Positions 9,431 to 18,606 are shown, counted from the first letter of the stretch. The stretch: 46,149 nucleotides of DNA from Armatimonadetes bacterium JP3_11 (GCA_002254605.1 NKPV01000005.1:1-46149); one strand, 5' to 3'. The notes: generated from the sequence alone by a model not told the origin. A program made the numbers and translations.

Positions 9431-10945
9431 TCCCCGGCTGAGTTCCTCTGCCGTATAGCCGAATCGTATGGTGCAGGCGAGCCGCTGTCCTGCTGCGCCG
9501 TGTCGCCACACGCCGAGCGCACTGGCGTGCAACGGCGATAGACCCTGCGCCAGCAAGCCGCCAATCGCGCCTGTCAATACATCGCCGGAACCGCCCGTCG
9601 CCAAACTCGGCTCGGCGAACGGCGCGACCCACAGTCCCGAATGGTCTGCGATGACCGTGTACGCGCCTTTCAGCACGCAGGTCGCCTGATAGCGATCGCG
9701 GATCAGCTCCGCGCTACTGTAGCGATCGGCTTGAACCTGGTAGGTCTCTATCTGGAGCAAGCGCGCCGCTTCGCCGGGGTGAGGGGTGAGGATGGTGTGC
9801 TTGGGGAGGGGTGCATCGCTGCCCCATCGCGCCAGCCAGTTTAGCCCATCAGCATCGATCACCAGCGGACGCTCCAACGCGCACCACGCCGCCAGCAGAT
9901 CCAGAACCGCTTTGCCCGTCGCCTCGTGTTGTCCCAAGCCGGGTCCCAGCACCAGCACGCTGAACCGTGCCAGTCGCTCCGCGAGCCACTGCACGCCTTG
10001 TGGGGTGAGTGCACCTGTGTCGTCGTCGGGTAGGGGGAGAGTCATGAGCTCGGGGTAGAAACTGGCGACTTGCGGTTGGATACGCGCGGGGGTTGCGATG
10101 GTTGCCAATCCTGCGCCGATGCGCAAGGCGGAGATGGCTGCCAAGGCGGGCGCGCCTGCCATCCCCAAACTCCCGCCGACCACCAGCACATGCCCGCGGT
10201 TGCCTTTGTGGGCGTCGGGTGGGTACTGGGGTTGCAACGCCAGCACCTCCGCTTCGGTCAGCAGTCGCGCTACGCACTCAGGGTTCTCCAGCCGATGGGG
10301 AGGGATGCCTATCGGTGCGATTGCCCACTTGCCGACGCAACGCACGCCGTCGTTTTGGAAAAAGCCCGCCTTCGGCAACGCCATCGTGACAGTGTGGGTC
10401 GCGCGGATAGCGACGCCGTGCGCCTCGCCCGTGTCGGCGTCCAGTCCCGACGGGATGTCGACTGCCACAATCGGGCGTCCGCTGCGGTTCACCGCGTCGA
10501 TGAGGCTCCCCAGCGGCTCGCCTACGGCGCCATGCACACCAATCCCCAGCAGGGCGTCCACCAGCAGGTCTTCGTCGCGGAACAGGGCGGGGTCGGGCGT
10601 GTCGGGCGCGGGCAGTGCAGGAATACGATACGCCTGAATCATCCGCCACTGCGCCGCCGCGTCGCTTTTGAACGCGTCGGGGGCGCAGGTAAGCCACAGG
10701 TGAACTTTTGCGCCTGCCTCGTGCAGGTAGCGTGCGACCACCATGCCGTCGCCGCCGTTATTGCCCTTACCCACCAGCACGGCGACATGCTTGCCCGCAA
10801 TCGGCGCGAACCACTCGGCGATATGCTGAAACACACCGTAGCCTGCCCGCTCCATAAGCGTAAGCGAGGGCACGCCGTCCTGCTCTATCGCGGCGCGGTC
10901 TAAGGCGCGCATCTGCTCCGCGTTGACAATCGGAACCCCTCGCAT
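9425..10945 (-). CDS. nnrD/nnrE: Bifunctional NAD(P)H-hydrate epimerase / ADP-dependent NAD(P)H-hydrate dehydratase
   Basis: GKGNNGGDGMVVARYLHEAGA (YjeF_N) and HKGNRGHVLVVGGSLGMAGAPALAAISALRIGAGL...TPHPGEAARLL...TGGSGDVLTGAIGGLLAQG. Confidence 0.95.
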   Translation of the reverse strand: MRGVPIVNAEQMRALDRAAIEQDGVPSLTLMERAGYGVFQHIAEWFAPIAGKHVAVLVGKGNNGGDGMVVARYLHEAGAKVHLWLTCAPDAFKSDAAAQWRMIQAYRIPALPAPDTPDPALFRDEDLLVDALLGIGVHGAVGEPLGSLIDAVNRSGRPIVAVDIPSGLDADTGEAHGVAIRATHTVTMALPKAGFFQNDGVRCVGKWAIAPIGIPPHRLENPECVARLLTEAEVLALQPQYPPDAHKGNRGHVLVVGGSLGMAGAPALAAISALRIGAGLATIATPARIQPQVASFYPELMTLPLPDDDTGALTPQGVQWLAERLARFSVLVLGPGLGQHEATGKAVLDLLAAWCALERPLVIDADGLNWLARWGSDAPLPKHTILTPHPGEAARLLQIETYQVQADRYSSAELIRDRYQATCVLKGAYTVIADHSGLWVAPFAEPSLATGGSGDVLTGAIGGLLAQGLSPLHASALGVWRHGAAGQRLACTIRFGYTAEELSRGL

Positions 10946-10946
10946 C

Positions 10947-11225
10947 TCACACCAGTTGGTCGATGGCTTGTGCCAGTTCGAAATCTTTTTCGGTTAGCCC
11001 GCCTGCCGAGTGGGTGCTTAGGCGTAGCGTCACCTGTTTGTAGCGGATTTCGATATCGGGGTGGTGGTCGGCACGTTCCGCCAGCAAGGCGACTTGGACG
11101 ACAAAGCCCATCGCCTCTCGGAAGTTGCGAAAGGTAAAGGTGCGTGCGATTTCGATACCCTCGCGCGTCCACCGCGGGACGCGCTCCAGATAGCCTGCTA
11201 CTTCTGCTTCAGGGATGCGTTGCAT
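10947..11225 (-). CDS. phhB: 4a-hydroxytetrahydrobiopterin dehydratase (PCD/DCoH)
   Basis: FTFRNFREAMGFVVQVALLAERADHHPDIEIRYKQVTLRLSTHSAGGLTEKDFELAQAID. Confidence 0.95.
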   Translation of the reverse strand: MQRIPEAEVAGYLERVPRWTREGIEIARTFTFRNFREAMGFVVQVALLAERADHHPDIEIRYKQVTLRLSTHSAGGLTEKDFELAQAIDQLV

Positions 11226-11292
11226 CGGTGTTCACCCTCATCCCCAGTTCGCCTTGAGCGTACGGGTTCCTGTTAACGCGCAACTCAATTTT

Positions 11293-12093
11293 TTATTGCA
11301 CACTCGCCGCGCGCTGCATCGCTTGCTCAATGAGTGGGCGCAACGCCGAAGCAGGCAGCAGGAACGCTGCTCTGTCGTCCGAACCGAAGTTTGCCCGAAA
11401 CCCAAAATCCACATCCTCATCCTTAAGCCCGTGTCGGAGTAGGACCAGTACGCCTACAGCCTCGCCCTTCATGTTGTAGACAGGCAGTCCCAGTTCGCTA
11501 ATGTTGCCTTCCATCAGGTACGCCTTGCGCGGTTTGCTCACTTCGCTGATGACGCGTCCCGTTGAAAAGTAAGGCGCGTAGTCGAATCCTTTGGGCAGGC
11601 GCGAGACGGTGATGAGTTCCTTGCCGACCGAGAGTTCCTCGTTGGAAAAGGCGATGGGGGTAATGCGGCGTCCCTCCAAATTGGTGATCTTGAGAAACGC
11701 AATCCCCAGTTGGGAGTCGGTTGCGATGAGTTGCGCGTCGTACTCTTTCGTTTCGGAGCCGAAGATAACCTTGAAGCTCTGGGGTGAGATGGTCAAATTC
11801 ACTTCGTCGTCCTCCAGCCCGATGAGCTGTTTGAAACTGTCCGACGAGAGCAACGCCCCGGAAACAAGCACTAAGCCCTCGCTGTTGAGCACCGCGCCTT
11901 GCAGGGTGAACTTGCTCTCATTCGTCTCGTTCTCTTCTTCCGACTTGACTTCGATCTTGATGACCACGCGCACGGTGACGATGTTCGGTTGAATCTTTTC
12001 CAGCACCTGTTTATACGCGGCGCTGGGGTCGGCTGGTGCCTGTGTCCAGGCAATCAGGGGTAGACAAACTCCAAGAATCCAGAGTGGTCGCAT
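11293..12093 (-). CDS. HtrA-like trypsin-fold protein lacking catalytic triad (putative pseudoprotease)
   Basis: LQGAVLNSEGLVLVSGALLSSDS / ATDSQLGIAFLKI / SELGLPVYNMKGEAVGVLVL align with the three triad motifs of neighbouring HtrA but H, D and S are absent; signal peptide. Confidence 0.7.
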   Translation of the reverse strand: MRPLWILGVCLPLIAWTQAPADPSAAYKQVLEKIQPNIVTVRVVIKIEVKSEEENETNESKFTLQGAVLNSEGLVLVSGALLSSDSFKQLIGLEDDEVNLTISPQSFKVIFGSETKEYDAQLIATDSQLGIAFLKITNLEGRRITPIAFSNEELSVGKELITVSRLPKGFDYAPYFSTGRVISEVSKPRKAYLMEGNISELGLPVYNMKGEAVGVLVLLRHGLKDEDVDFGFRANFGSDDRAAFLLPASALRPLIEQAMQRAASVQ

Positions 12094-12104
12094 TGTGGGT
12101 CCTC

Positions 12105-14141
12105 CTATTGAGTGATTTCCTTCCAGTCAGGCTCGATGAATACGAACGAGGTTTCGCGGTCGCGCAGCACATAGAAGATGACCACAGGGGGGCGCTGTTT
12201 GATCACTTCCTGCATCACCTGCTGGAAATCTTGGGTGTTTTGGATGGGTTGTTCGTTGATGGATAAAATGAGGTCGCCGGTACGTAGCCCGCCCAGTTGC
12301 GCCCAGCTGCCGTTGGGGACATCGGTGACCAGCACGCCCCGCTGGTCTTCGCGCCAGCGGTTGCGCATGCGGTCGAAGGGGGTGATGTTGCGCACGGCGA
12401 AATCGAGTTCGTTTTGGCGCACATTCTGCATCGCTTCGGCGGCGGCGGGGTTCGGCTCCAGTTTGACGCTCAGTTCGCGTTGCTCGCCGTTGCGCAGGAT
12501 AGTGAGCTTCACTTCGCTCCCGATGTCCATGCGTTCGATGCGTCGTTCGAGGTCGCGAGCGTCCTGTGTTCGGAAGGCGTCCAGCGGCTCGCCGTTCAAG
12601 GCGACAATTAGGTCGCCTACTTGCAGCCCCGCTTTGCTGGCTTCGGTGTAGGGCAGCACTTCGGTAATGCGGAAGCCTTTCAGGTTCGGGGCGCCCAGCG
12701 CTTGCGCGACGGACTGGGTGATGACCTGAGTGCGCACGCCGATCCACGCTCTGGGCAGTTCCACGCTGGGGCTTGGAGGCGACGGCGGTCGGTTGCGGAT
12801 TACTGTAATCAGTGTTTCCGTGCGCCTCTGGAAGACGATGGGGATGTTCTCCTGATTTTTGTGCGCCTCGATCGCCTCGCGTAGGTCGTTGAGGTTGCGA
12901 ATCTTACGGTCTCCGAACTGCAGGATGGCATCGCCTGTGGTGAGTTTCGGCTCGGCGGTGTCCAGGGGGTAGCCGGGGCGGATGCCGGTAACCTGCACGC
13001 CCTCTTCGGGCAGACGGTTCGCCCGCGCCATGGGGCGGGTGATGTCGCGTGCTGTGAAGCCCAGCGTGCGGAACTCGTCTTCTTCCCCATAGTACGGTTC
13101 CATGCGCTCCACTTGCGCTTGCACCGTCTTGCGCTCGCCGTTGCGCAGCAGCTCTATCGACACCGTTTTCCCGATGGGCAGCTCGGCAATCTGCAGGTAG
13201 ACCAGCGGAATCTCTTCGGGGAAGCGGGCGTTGGTGGGTTTACCGTCGATGCTCAGGATAATGTCGCCCGGCTGAATCCCTGCTTTTTCGGCAGGTGAGT
13301 TGGGGGTGACGGCGCCCACCAGCACGCCGTCGTTGCGACGCAGTTTCTCCGTCGGCATCGCGCGAAAGCCCAGCCAGCCCCGCTCGACGCGCCCCGTCTG
13401 GCGCACCTGCTCCAGCACGCTCTTCGCGATGCGCGAGGGGATCGCAAAGCCCAGCCCAGCACCGCCCAGCTGGTTGATCCCCACCACCTCGCCTCTTAAG
13501 TTCACTAACGGACCGCCCGAATTGCCCGGCAGAATCAGCGCGTCATGCTGAATCCAGCGCGTGAGCATCCCCGACCGATCGCCCCGTTCGAACTCGGCGT
13601 CTTCCAGTTCTTGATTGAAGGGGTTGAGGAATACCCGCTTCGGGTTCGATACGATTCCCAGCGTTATTGAAGAGGCTAACAACAGCGGGTTGCCCATCGC
13701 CAGCACATATTCGCCTGTTTGGAGCGCGTCGGAATCGCCCAGCGTCGCGTAGGGGAAAGCACGCTTGGGCGAGTTTACCGGGGGTTTAAGGCGCAGCACA
13801 CTCAAATCGGTCATCGCGTCGTGCCAGAGCGCCTCCGCTTCCAACCGTTCGCCTGTGATGAGCGTGCAAAACAGGCGCACCGCGTCCGACGCGACATGGT
13901 AGTTGGTCAGCACTAAGCCGTCGGGCGAGACAATCACGCCGCTCCCACCTCCCAACGAATACTGCGCCCGACCCCCATCAAAATAGCGGTTCACAACCAG
14001 AATGTTCACCAGCGCGGGGAACACTTTATCGCGGGCGCGTTCAATATCGCGGCGCAGCGCATCCTCCAAAACGGCGCGCCCTTGTGCCTGTGCAGAAATA
14101 GTTAGAGCAAACCCTATTAGCAGTCCGAACAGCCGTCTCAT
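12105..14141 (-). CDS. HtrA/Deg-family serine protease with four PDZ-like domains
   Basis: GGGSGVIVSPDGLVLTNYHVASDA, AMTDLSVLRL, LPGNSGGPLVNLRGEVVGIN (intact H/D/S), then four PDZ-like segments (GVLVGAVTPNSPAEKAGIQPGDIILSIDG; GVQVTGIRPGYPLDTAEPKLTTGDAILQFGD; GFRITEVLPYTEASKAGLQVGDLIVALNG; GVLVTDVPNGSWAQLGGLRTGDLILSINE). Confidence 0.93.
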   Translation of the reverse strand: MRRLFGLLIGFALTISAQAQGRAVLEDALRRDIERARDKVFPALVNILVVNRYFDGGRAQYSLGGGSGVIVSPDGLVLTNYHVASDAVRLFCTLITGERLEAEALWHDAMTDLSVLRLKPPVNSPKRAFPYATLGDSDALQTGEYVLAMGNPLLLASSITLGIVSNPKRVFLNPFNQELEDAEFERGDRSGMLTRWIQHDALILPGNSGGPLVNLRGEVVGINQLGGAGLGFAIPSRIAKSVLEQVRQTGRVERGWLGFRAMPTEKLRRNDGVLVGAVTPNSPAEKAGIQPGDIILSIDGKPTNARFPEEIPLVYLQIAELPIGKTVSIELLRNGERKTVQAQVERMEPYYGEEDEFRTLGFTARDITRPMARANRLPEEGVQVTGIRPGYPLDTAEPKLTTGDAILQFGDRKIRNLNDLREAIEAHKNQENIPIVFQRRTETLITVIRNRPPSPPSPSVELPRAWIGVRTQVITQSVAQALGAPNLKGFRITEVLPYTEASKAGLQVGDLIVALNGEPLDAFRTQDARDLERRIERMDIGSEVKLTILRNGEQRELSVKLEPNPAAAEAMQNVRQNELDFAVRNITPFDRMRNRWREDQRGVLVTDVPNGSWAQLGGLRTGDLILSINEQPIQNTQDFQQVMQEVIKQRPPVVIFYVLRDRETSFVFIEPDWKEITQ

Positions 14142-14162
14142 CGGTTGCAAAGCCTCGCCCAG

Positions 14163-14186
14163 ATTATACCGCATGCATGGTATACT
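14163..14186. promoter_or_regulatory. Back-to-back divergent -10 boxes
   Basis: ATTATACC (14163-14170; GGTATAAT on minus) - gcatgcat - GGTATACT (14179-14186). Confidence 0.6.
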
Positions 14187-14218
14187 TCCACCGCCCAACA
14201 TGGTTGGAGGGATTAATG

Positions 14219-15127
14219 ATGAAATGCCATCATTGCGGCGCGGCGACACCTAAAAACGCGAACTTTTGTATGGGGTGTGGGCGTCCGTTGACCCCGGCAA
14301 AGAATTCCCACACGACCGCCCCCGCAGCATCTCCTGCCCCGTATCGCGCCACCGCGAAGTGGTTGGGGGTTGGGGTGGGGGTTCTGCTGCTAATCGTGTT
14401 GGCGTTCGTGATCGGTGCGCAGTCGGGGCTGTTGACGCAAGCCCGCGTAAAAAAGCCAGAGGCGCCCAGCGTTCTGGAGGCGCAGCCGCCGAAAGTGGAA
14501 GGTCCCAGCGTACTGGAAGCGCAACCGCCCAAGATGGAAGGTCCCAGCGTCACCCAAGCCGAGGCGCCCAAACCGCCGCCCAAGCATGTGATCGATTGGT
14601 TGGAACACCTGCGTCGCACGGAAGAGCGCCGTCAGCGGATGGAGCGCAATGTCGCTCCCGTGATGAGCATGTTGGTGCAAGCCACGGTGGCGCGCGCGGC
14701 GGCGATGGGCGGTATCGCACAAGGCGATTTTGACAAAGCCGAAGCCGACTACGAACGCGAACGCGAGAAACTCCGACAAGGCTACCAACAGCGCCAACGC
14801 GAATGGGCGGAACTGCTGCAATATTTCAAAAGCGTCCCGCCCCCGCCAGAGTGCCAAACCTTAGCCGATGCCTACTTCGCAGGGCTAAGCCAATATATCA
14901 CCACGATTACGCAAATCGAGCAGAGCCTGATTGCGAACGATATCGGCGGCTTAACGAGCATGCTCGGCTCGGTGCAGAGCGATTTAGACGCCCGATTCGC
15001 CCGTGCAGACGAAGAGCTCGAACGAGTCTGCGAACAGTACGGCATCCGCAAGCCGTTTGCTATCGGCGCGCGTGGGACAGAACTCCTGCGCAGCTTAGGC
15101 GGCGGTGGGCTGCCGTTAGGATTTTAG
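14219..15127 (+). CDS. Zinc-ribbon membrane protein of unknown function
   Basis: MKCHHCGAATPKNANFCMGCGRPLTP zinc ribbon, TM segment WLGVGVGVLLLIVLAFVIGAQ, coiled-coil C-terminus; ATG also possible at 14216. Confidence 0.8.
   Translation: MKCHHCGAATPKNANFCMGCGRPLTPAKNSHTTAPAASPAPYRATAKWLGVGVGVLLLIVLAFVIGAQSGLLTQARVKKPEAPSVLEAQPPKVEGPSVLEAQPPKMEGPSVTQAEAPKPPPKHVIDWLEHLRRTEERRQRMERNVAPVMSMLVQATVARAAAMGGIAQGDFDKAEADYEREREKLRQGYQQRQREWAELLQYFKSVPPPPECQTLADAYFAGLSQYITTITQIEQSLIANDIGGLTSMLGSVQSDLDARFARADEELERVCEQYGIRKPFAIGARGTELLRSLGGGGLPLGF
14465..14581 (+). repeat. 39-bp tandem repeat (about 3 copies) within CDS
   Basis: Units start at 14465, 14504 and 14543: CCCAGCGTTCTGGAGGCGCAGCCGCCGAAAGTGGAAGGT and diverged copies; encodes PSVLEAQPPKVEG. 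Confidence 0.8.
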
Positions 15128-15136
15128 GAGACCGCT

Positions 15137-15796
15137 ATGATGCTCTATCATCCCCAGCTAACAGATTACCTGGAGTCGCTCGTTCCTGAGCGACCTGCGA
15201 TCCTGCAAGAGATGGAGGCACACGCCCAAGCGACCGATTTCCCGATTGTGGGACCGGTGGTGGGGCAATTCTTGTACACGCTCGCACGGCTAATTGGTGC
15301 AAGGCGCGTGTTCGAGCTCGGCAGTGGGTTCGGCTACTCCACCGCGTGGTTCGCCTTAGCCGTACGCGAGAACGGCGGCGGCGAAGTGCATCATGTGGTG
15401 TGGGACGAGACGCTCTCCAAACAGGCGCAAGAGTTTTTGAGTCGGTTGGGGGTGATGCCGCTGATGCGCTTCCATGTCGGCGAAGCGGTGCAGACACTAC
15501 AGCAGGTCGGCGGCGAGTATGACCTCATCTTTTGCGACATCGACAAGCAGGGCTATCCCGCTTCGTGGCAGGTGGTGAAGCAGCATCTGCGCGTGGGGGG
15601 CGTCGCGCTTTACGATAACATGCTCTGGAGCGGACGCGTCTGGGACGATGCGGACAATTCACCCGCAACGCGCGGGATACGCGAACTCACCCGTCTCATC
15701 GCGGAAGAGCGTGATTTCACCTTCAGCCTACTGCCTATCCGCGACGGCGTGCTGATGGCGGTGAAGCTGCGCACAGGCTCTACTCGCGAGCCATAA
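15137..15796 (+). CDS. O-methyltransferase (CCoAOMT/TrmR-like family)
   Basis: GQFLYTLARLIGARRVFELGSGFGYSTAWFALAV...YDLIFCDIDKQGYPASWQVVKQHLRVGGVALYDNMLWSG. Confidence 0.93.
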   Translation: MMLYHPQLTDYLESLVPERPAILQEMEAHAQATDFPIVGPVVGQFLYTLARLIGARRVFELGSGFGYSTAWFALAVRENGGGEVHHVVWDETLSKQAQEFLSRLGVMPLMRFHVGEAVQTLQQVGGEYDLIFCDIDKQGYPASWQVVKQHLRVGGVALYDNMLWSGRVWDDADNSPATRGIRELTRLIAEERDFTFSLLPIRDGVLMAVKLRTGSTREP

Positions 15797-15810
15797 GGTA
15801 CACTTTCGCT

Positions 15811-16395
15811 ATGCGCATCTACACGCGAACGGGGGACACGGGCGAAACGGGGCTCATCGGCGGACAGCGCGTACCCAAAGATGACCCCCGCGTAGACGCC
15901 TACGGGACAGTGGATGAGCTGAACGCCGTGCTGGGCGTCGCGCGTTGCTATCTGACGCATGCGCCCGACCTCGACGCCCTATTGGAACAGTTTCAGAACG
16001 CGCTTTTTGATATTGGCGCGGAGTTAGCCTCGCCGCCCGAACGCGCGGCGCAGTTCCGAAGCATCGAGGAACACCACATCACCGCGATGGAAGAAGCCAT
16101 TGACCGCCTGGAAGAGGAGCTGGAGCCACTGCGCCAGTTTATCTTGCCCGGTGGGACGCCTGCCTCGGCGTATCTTCACCTCGCGCGTACCGTGTGCCGC
16201 CGTGCGGAACGCCAAGTCGTCCACCTGAGCCGTATCAGCACCGTCAACGCGGCGATTATTCAGTATCTCAACCGCCTGAGCGACCTGCTGTTCGTGATGG
16301 CGCGGGTGGCAAACCATCGTGCGGGCGTGGACGATGTGAAATGGGGCGAACCCGGCTGGCGACGCAAACGCCAAGCGGAGCGTGAGACCCCATGA
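15811..16395 (+). CDS. Cob(I)yrinic acid a,c-diamide/cobalamin adenosyltransferase (PduO/MMAB type)
   Basis: MRIYTRTGDTGETGLIGGQRVPKDDPRVDAYGTVDELNAVLG...FILPGGTPASAYLHLARTVCRRAERQV. Confidence 0.95.
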   Translation: MRIYTRTGDTGETGLIGGQRVPKDDPRVDAYGTVDELNAVLGVARCYLTHAPDLDALLEQFQNALFDIGAELASPPERAAQFRSIEEHHITAMEEAIDRLEEELEPLRQFILPGGTPASAYLHLARTVCRRAERQVVHLSRISTVNAAIIQYLNRLSDLLFVMARVANHRAGVDDVKWGEPGWRRKRQAERETP

Positions 16396-17384
16396 ACGCC
16401 ACCTACGAACAAGTCGCCAACTACGCAGGCTGGCTGGACTTGACCGATTCGGGGCTGGTGCGCGTAATTGGCGCAGACCGCCAACGCTTCCTACAGGGGC
16501 AAACCACCAACGACCTACGCCCGATTAGAGAAGGCACAGGCGTCTACACCGCGTTCTGCACCCCCACAGGGCATCTGCTCTCCGACGGCTATGTGCTGGA
16601 GGCGGACGGGGGCTACTTGTTGATACTGCCGCCCGAAACTTGGGGCGACCTCACGGCGCGGCTCAGCGCAGCGATTATCTTAGACGATGTGACCCTGATG
16701 CCGCTACAGGAGGAGCTGGGGCTTCTTAGTGTGCAGGGCAGCGCGGCGAGCGAGGTACTGGAAGAAATCGGTCTGGAACCGCCTCCCAACACCCCACTTG
16801 CCCACCACATTCGCCTCTGGCAGAAGGCGGAGCTGCGCGTCATCACGAACGACCGCACGGGGTTCGGCGGCTACGATGTGCTGGCGCCCTACACGGTGAT
16901 GGAAGAGTTCCAAACCGCGCTGATTGCCACCGCGTGCCTGCCCATAGACGACATGCTGGCGGAGACCCTGCGCTACGAAGCGGGCATCCCGAAAGCAGGC
17001 ATCGATTACACCGAGCGCACTCTCGCCGCAGAGATGGGCGAGCCGTTCGTGAGCAGCCATATCAGCTACACGAAGGGCTGCTATGTAGGGCAGGAGGTGT
17101 TGATGCGTATCCACGCACGGGGGCACACCAATCGCACTTGGGCGCCGCTGCGCGTGGAGGGCGAGGTGCTGCCGTCGCGGGGCACGACGCTGAGCGCCTC
17201 CGAACGCGCCGACGCGGGCTGGCTGACCGGGGCGGTGCGCTCACCGGCGTTAGGCGGTGCGATTCTGGCGTGGGGGTTCGTGCGCAACGACTATCGCCAA
17301 TCGGGAACCGTGTTGCAGGTTGCGATAGAGCCGTCGGCGCAGGCGGTCGTGCTACCGCACGCGCCTCGCCCTGTACGGTGGTAG
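16392..17384 (+). CDS. YgfZ/GcvT-like folate-binding protein
   Basis: DSGLVRVIGADRQRFLQGQTTNDLR...LRYEAGIPKAGIDYTERTLAAEMGEPFVSSHISYTKGCYVGQEVLMRIHARGHTNR; ATGA overlap with preceding gene. Confidence 0.92.
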   Translation: MNATYEQVANYAGWLDLTDSGLVRVIGADRQRFLQGQTTNDLRPIREGTGVYTAFCTPTGHLLSDGYVLEADGGYLLILPPETWGDLTARLSAAIILDDVTLMPLQEELGLLSVQGSAASEVLEEIGLEPPPNTPLAHHIRLWQKAELRVITNDRTGFGGYDVLAPYTVMEEFQTALIATACLPIDDMLAETLRYEAGIPKAGIDYTERTLAAEMGEPFVSSHISYTKGCYVGQEVLMRIHARGHTNRTWAPLRVEGEVLPSRGTTLSASERADAGWLTGAVRSPALGGAILAWGFVRNDYRQSGTVLQVAIEPSAQAVVLPHAPRPVRW

Positions 17385-17401
17385 CAAGGTATACTTTGGC
17401 G

Positions 17402-17824
17402 GTGGACGAAAAACTGTACCACTTGACGCCCAAGCAACGCGAATCGCTCGTGTCGCGCCTGACCGAAATCCTGCAGCAGGAGCCGACCGTGTTGGGCGCA
17501 TGGTTGCACGGCTCGTTCCACGAGGGGCTTCCGTTCCACGATATCGATGTGGCTGTGTACTTAGACCCCGACTCGGAAGCAGCGCGCGACCCGCTGACGC
17601 TGATGCTGGAGTTGGGCGACCACTTGGAGCGTGCGGTGCGATTGCCGGTAGATGTGCGCGTGTTGAACGGTGCTCCTCTGAGTTTTCAGTTCCGGGCTAC
17701 GGGGGGGCGCCCGCTCCTCTTACGCGACGAGGATGCCTGCTACGCCTTTGTGGAGCATGTGCGCCGGATGTACTGGGATTTCGAGCCGATGATACGCCAA
17801 TCACTGCGGGATGTGTTGGGATGA
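17402..17824 (+). CDS. mntA: MntA-like minimal nucleotidyltransferase (antitoxin of HEPN/MNT type VII TA)
   Basis: GTG start; LGAWLHGSFHEGLPFHDIDVAVYLD (GS...DxD motif), small size, ATGA overlap with HEPN gene. Confidence 0.88.
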   Translation: MDEKLYHLTPKQRESLVSRLTEILQQEPTVLGAWLHGSFHEGLPFHDIDVAVYLDPDSEAARDPLTLMLELGDHLERAVRLPVDVRVLNGAPLSFQFRATGGRPLLLRDEDACYAFVEHVRRMYWDFEPMIRQSLRDVLG

Positions 17825-18249
17825 CGCGCGTGGATGCGAATGTGGTACGCACGAAGTGCGCGGCGATACGGCGGAATATCGCCCGTGTGCGCGGCTTGGT
17901 AAGCCTGCCCGATGAGCAGTTTTGGAGCGATGAACGCAACATCGAGACCGTCAAACTATGGCTCATCCAGCTGGTGCAGGATGCCGCTGATTTGTGCAAC
18001 CATCTCTCCGTGCGCTTACTCAATAAGCCGCCTGAGAGCTATCCTGAATGCTTCGAACTGCTGCAAGACGCGCAACTCCTCGACGCGACGCTCGCACAGA
18101 ACTTGCGCAGGATGGCACGATTTCGTAACTTGATTGTGCATCGGTACTGGGATGTGGATGATCGGCGCGTGCTGGAAGTCGCACGCAACAGCCTAAGCGA
18201 TTTGGAAGCCTTTCTGGACGCAATCGCGCAAGCAACGGGCATAACCTAA
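17821..18249 (+). CDS. hepT: HepT-like HEPN-domain RNase toxin
   Basis: MTRVDANVVRTKCAAIRRNIARVRG...RFRNLIVHRYWDVDDRRVL carrying the RX4HXY motif (RNLIVHRY). Confidence 0.9.
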   Translation: MTRVDANVVRTKCAAIRRNIARVRGLVSLPDEQFWSDERNIETVKLWLIQLVQDAADLCNHLSVRLLNKPPESYPECFELLQDAQLLDATLAQNLRRMARFRNLIVHRYWDVDDRRVLEVARNSLSDLEAFLDAIAQATGIT

Positions 18250-18312
18250 TCCTTCAACGGCGCACGGTCGCTGGGGACTAAAAAGAGCGAGCTGATTAGG
18301 TATCCTCAAACT

Positions 18313-18606
18313 ATGTCACGTTATGAGGGGATGACGGGGCTGATAATGCTGGGGTTGGCGCTGATGGTAATCGGCGGCTTAATCGCTGCGACCTGCACGC
18401 TTGGCGGCATTACGAACTTCGCACGGTGGGGCGACTCGTCCTTGTTGGCAATCTCCGTGATGGGATATATCACGCTATTCGCGGGCATGCTAATCATCGG
18501 GGGCGTCGCCGTGTATGGGCTATGGCGTCATCATCGGCGTTTTGAAGGGACTCCACGAACAATTGAAAATGCTTATGTGGTGGCGTGCAACGCTATCGAC
18601 CAGTAA
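18313..18606 (+). CDS. Two-TM membrane protein, unknown function; frame continues after TAA (possibly interrupted gene)
   Basis: MSRYEGMTGLIMLGLALMVIGGLIAATC...ISVMGYITLFAGMLIIGGVAVYGLWRHHRR...; -10-like GGTATCCT at 18299-18306. Confidence 0.6.
   Translation: MSRYEGMTGLIMLGLALMVIGGLIAATCTLGGITNFARWGDSSLLAISVMGYITLFAGMLIIGGVAVYGLWRHHRRFEGTPRTIENAYVVACNAIDQ

Noticed and set aside
10070-10903. 277-aa plus-strand ORF
   Set aside because: Shadow ORF antisense to nnrD/nnrE; composition (His/Arg/Val rich) is typical of antisense high-GC frames.
14465-14581. 39-bp tandem repeat as a possible phase-variable tract
   Set aside because: Units keep frame and have diverged at third positions, so it is an old coding repeat giving a Pro-rich linker, not a recent slippage tract.
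16934-17401. 5' extension of the mntA ORF
   Set aside because: Overlaps YgfZ in another frame; GTG 17402 fits both the family start and the 6-nt box spacing.
17500-17820. 5' extension of the hepT ORF
   Set aside because: Out-of-frame overlap of mntA; ATG 17821 gives a normal HEPN start with ATGA coupling.
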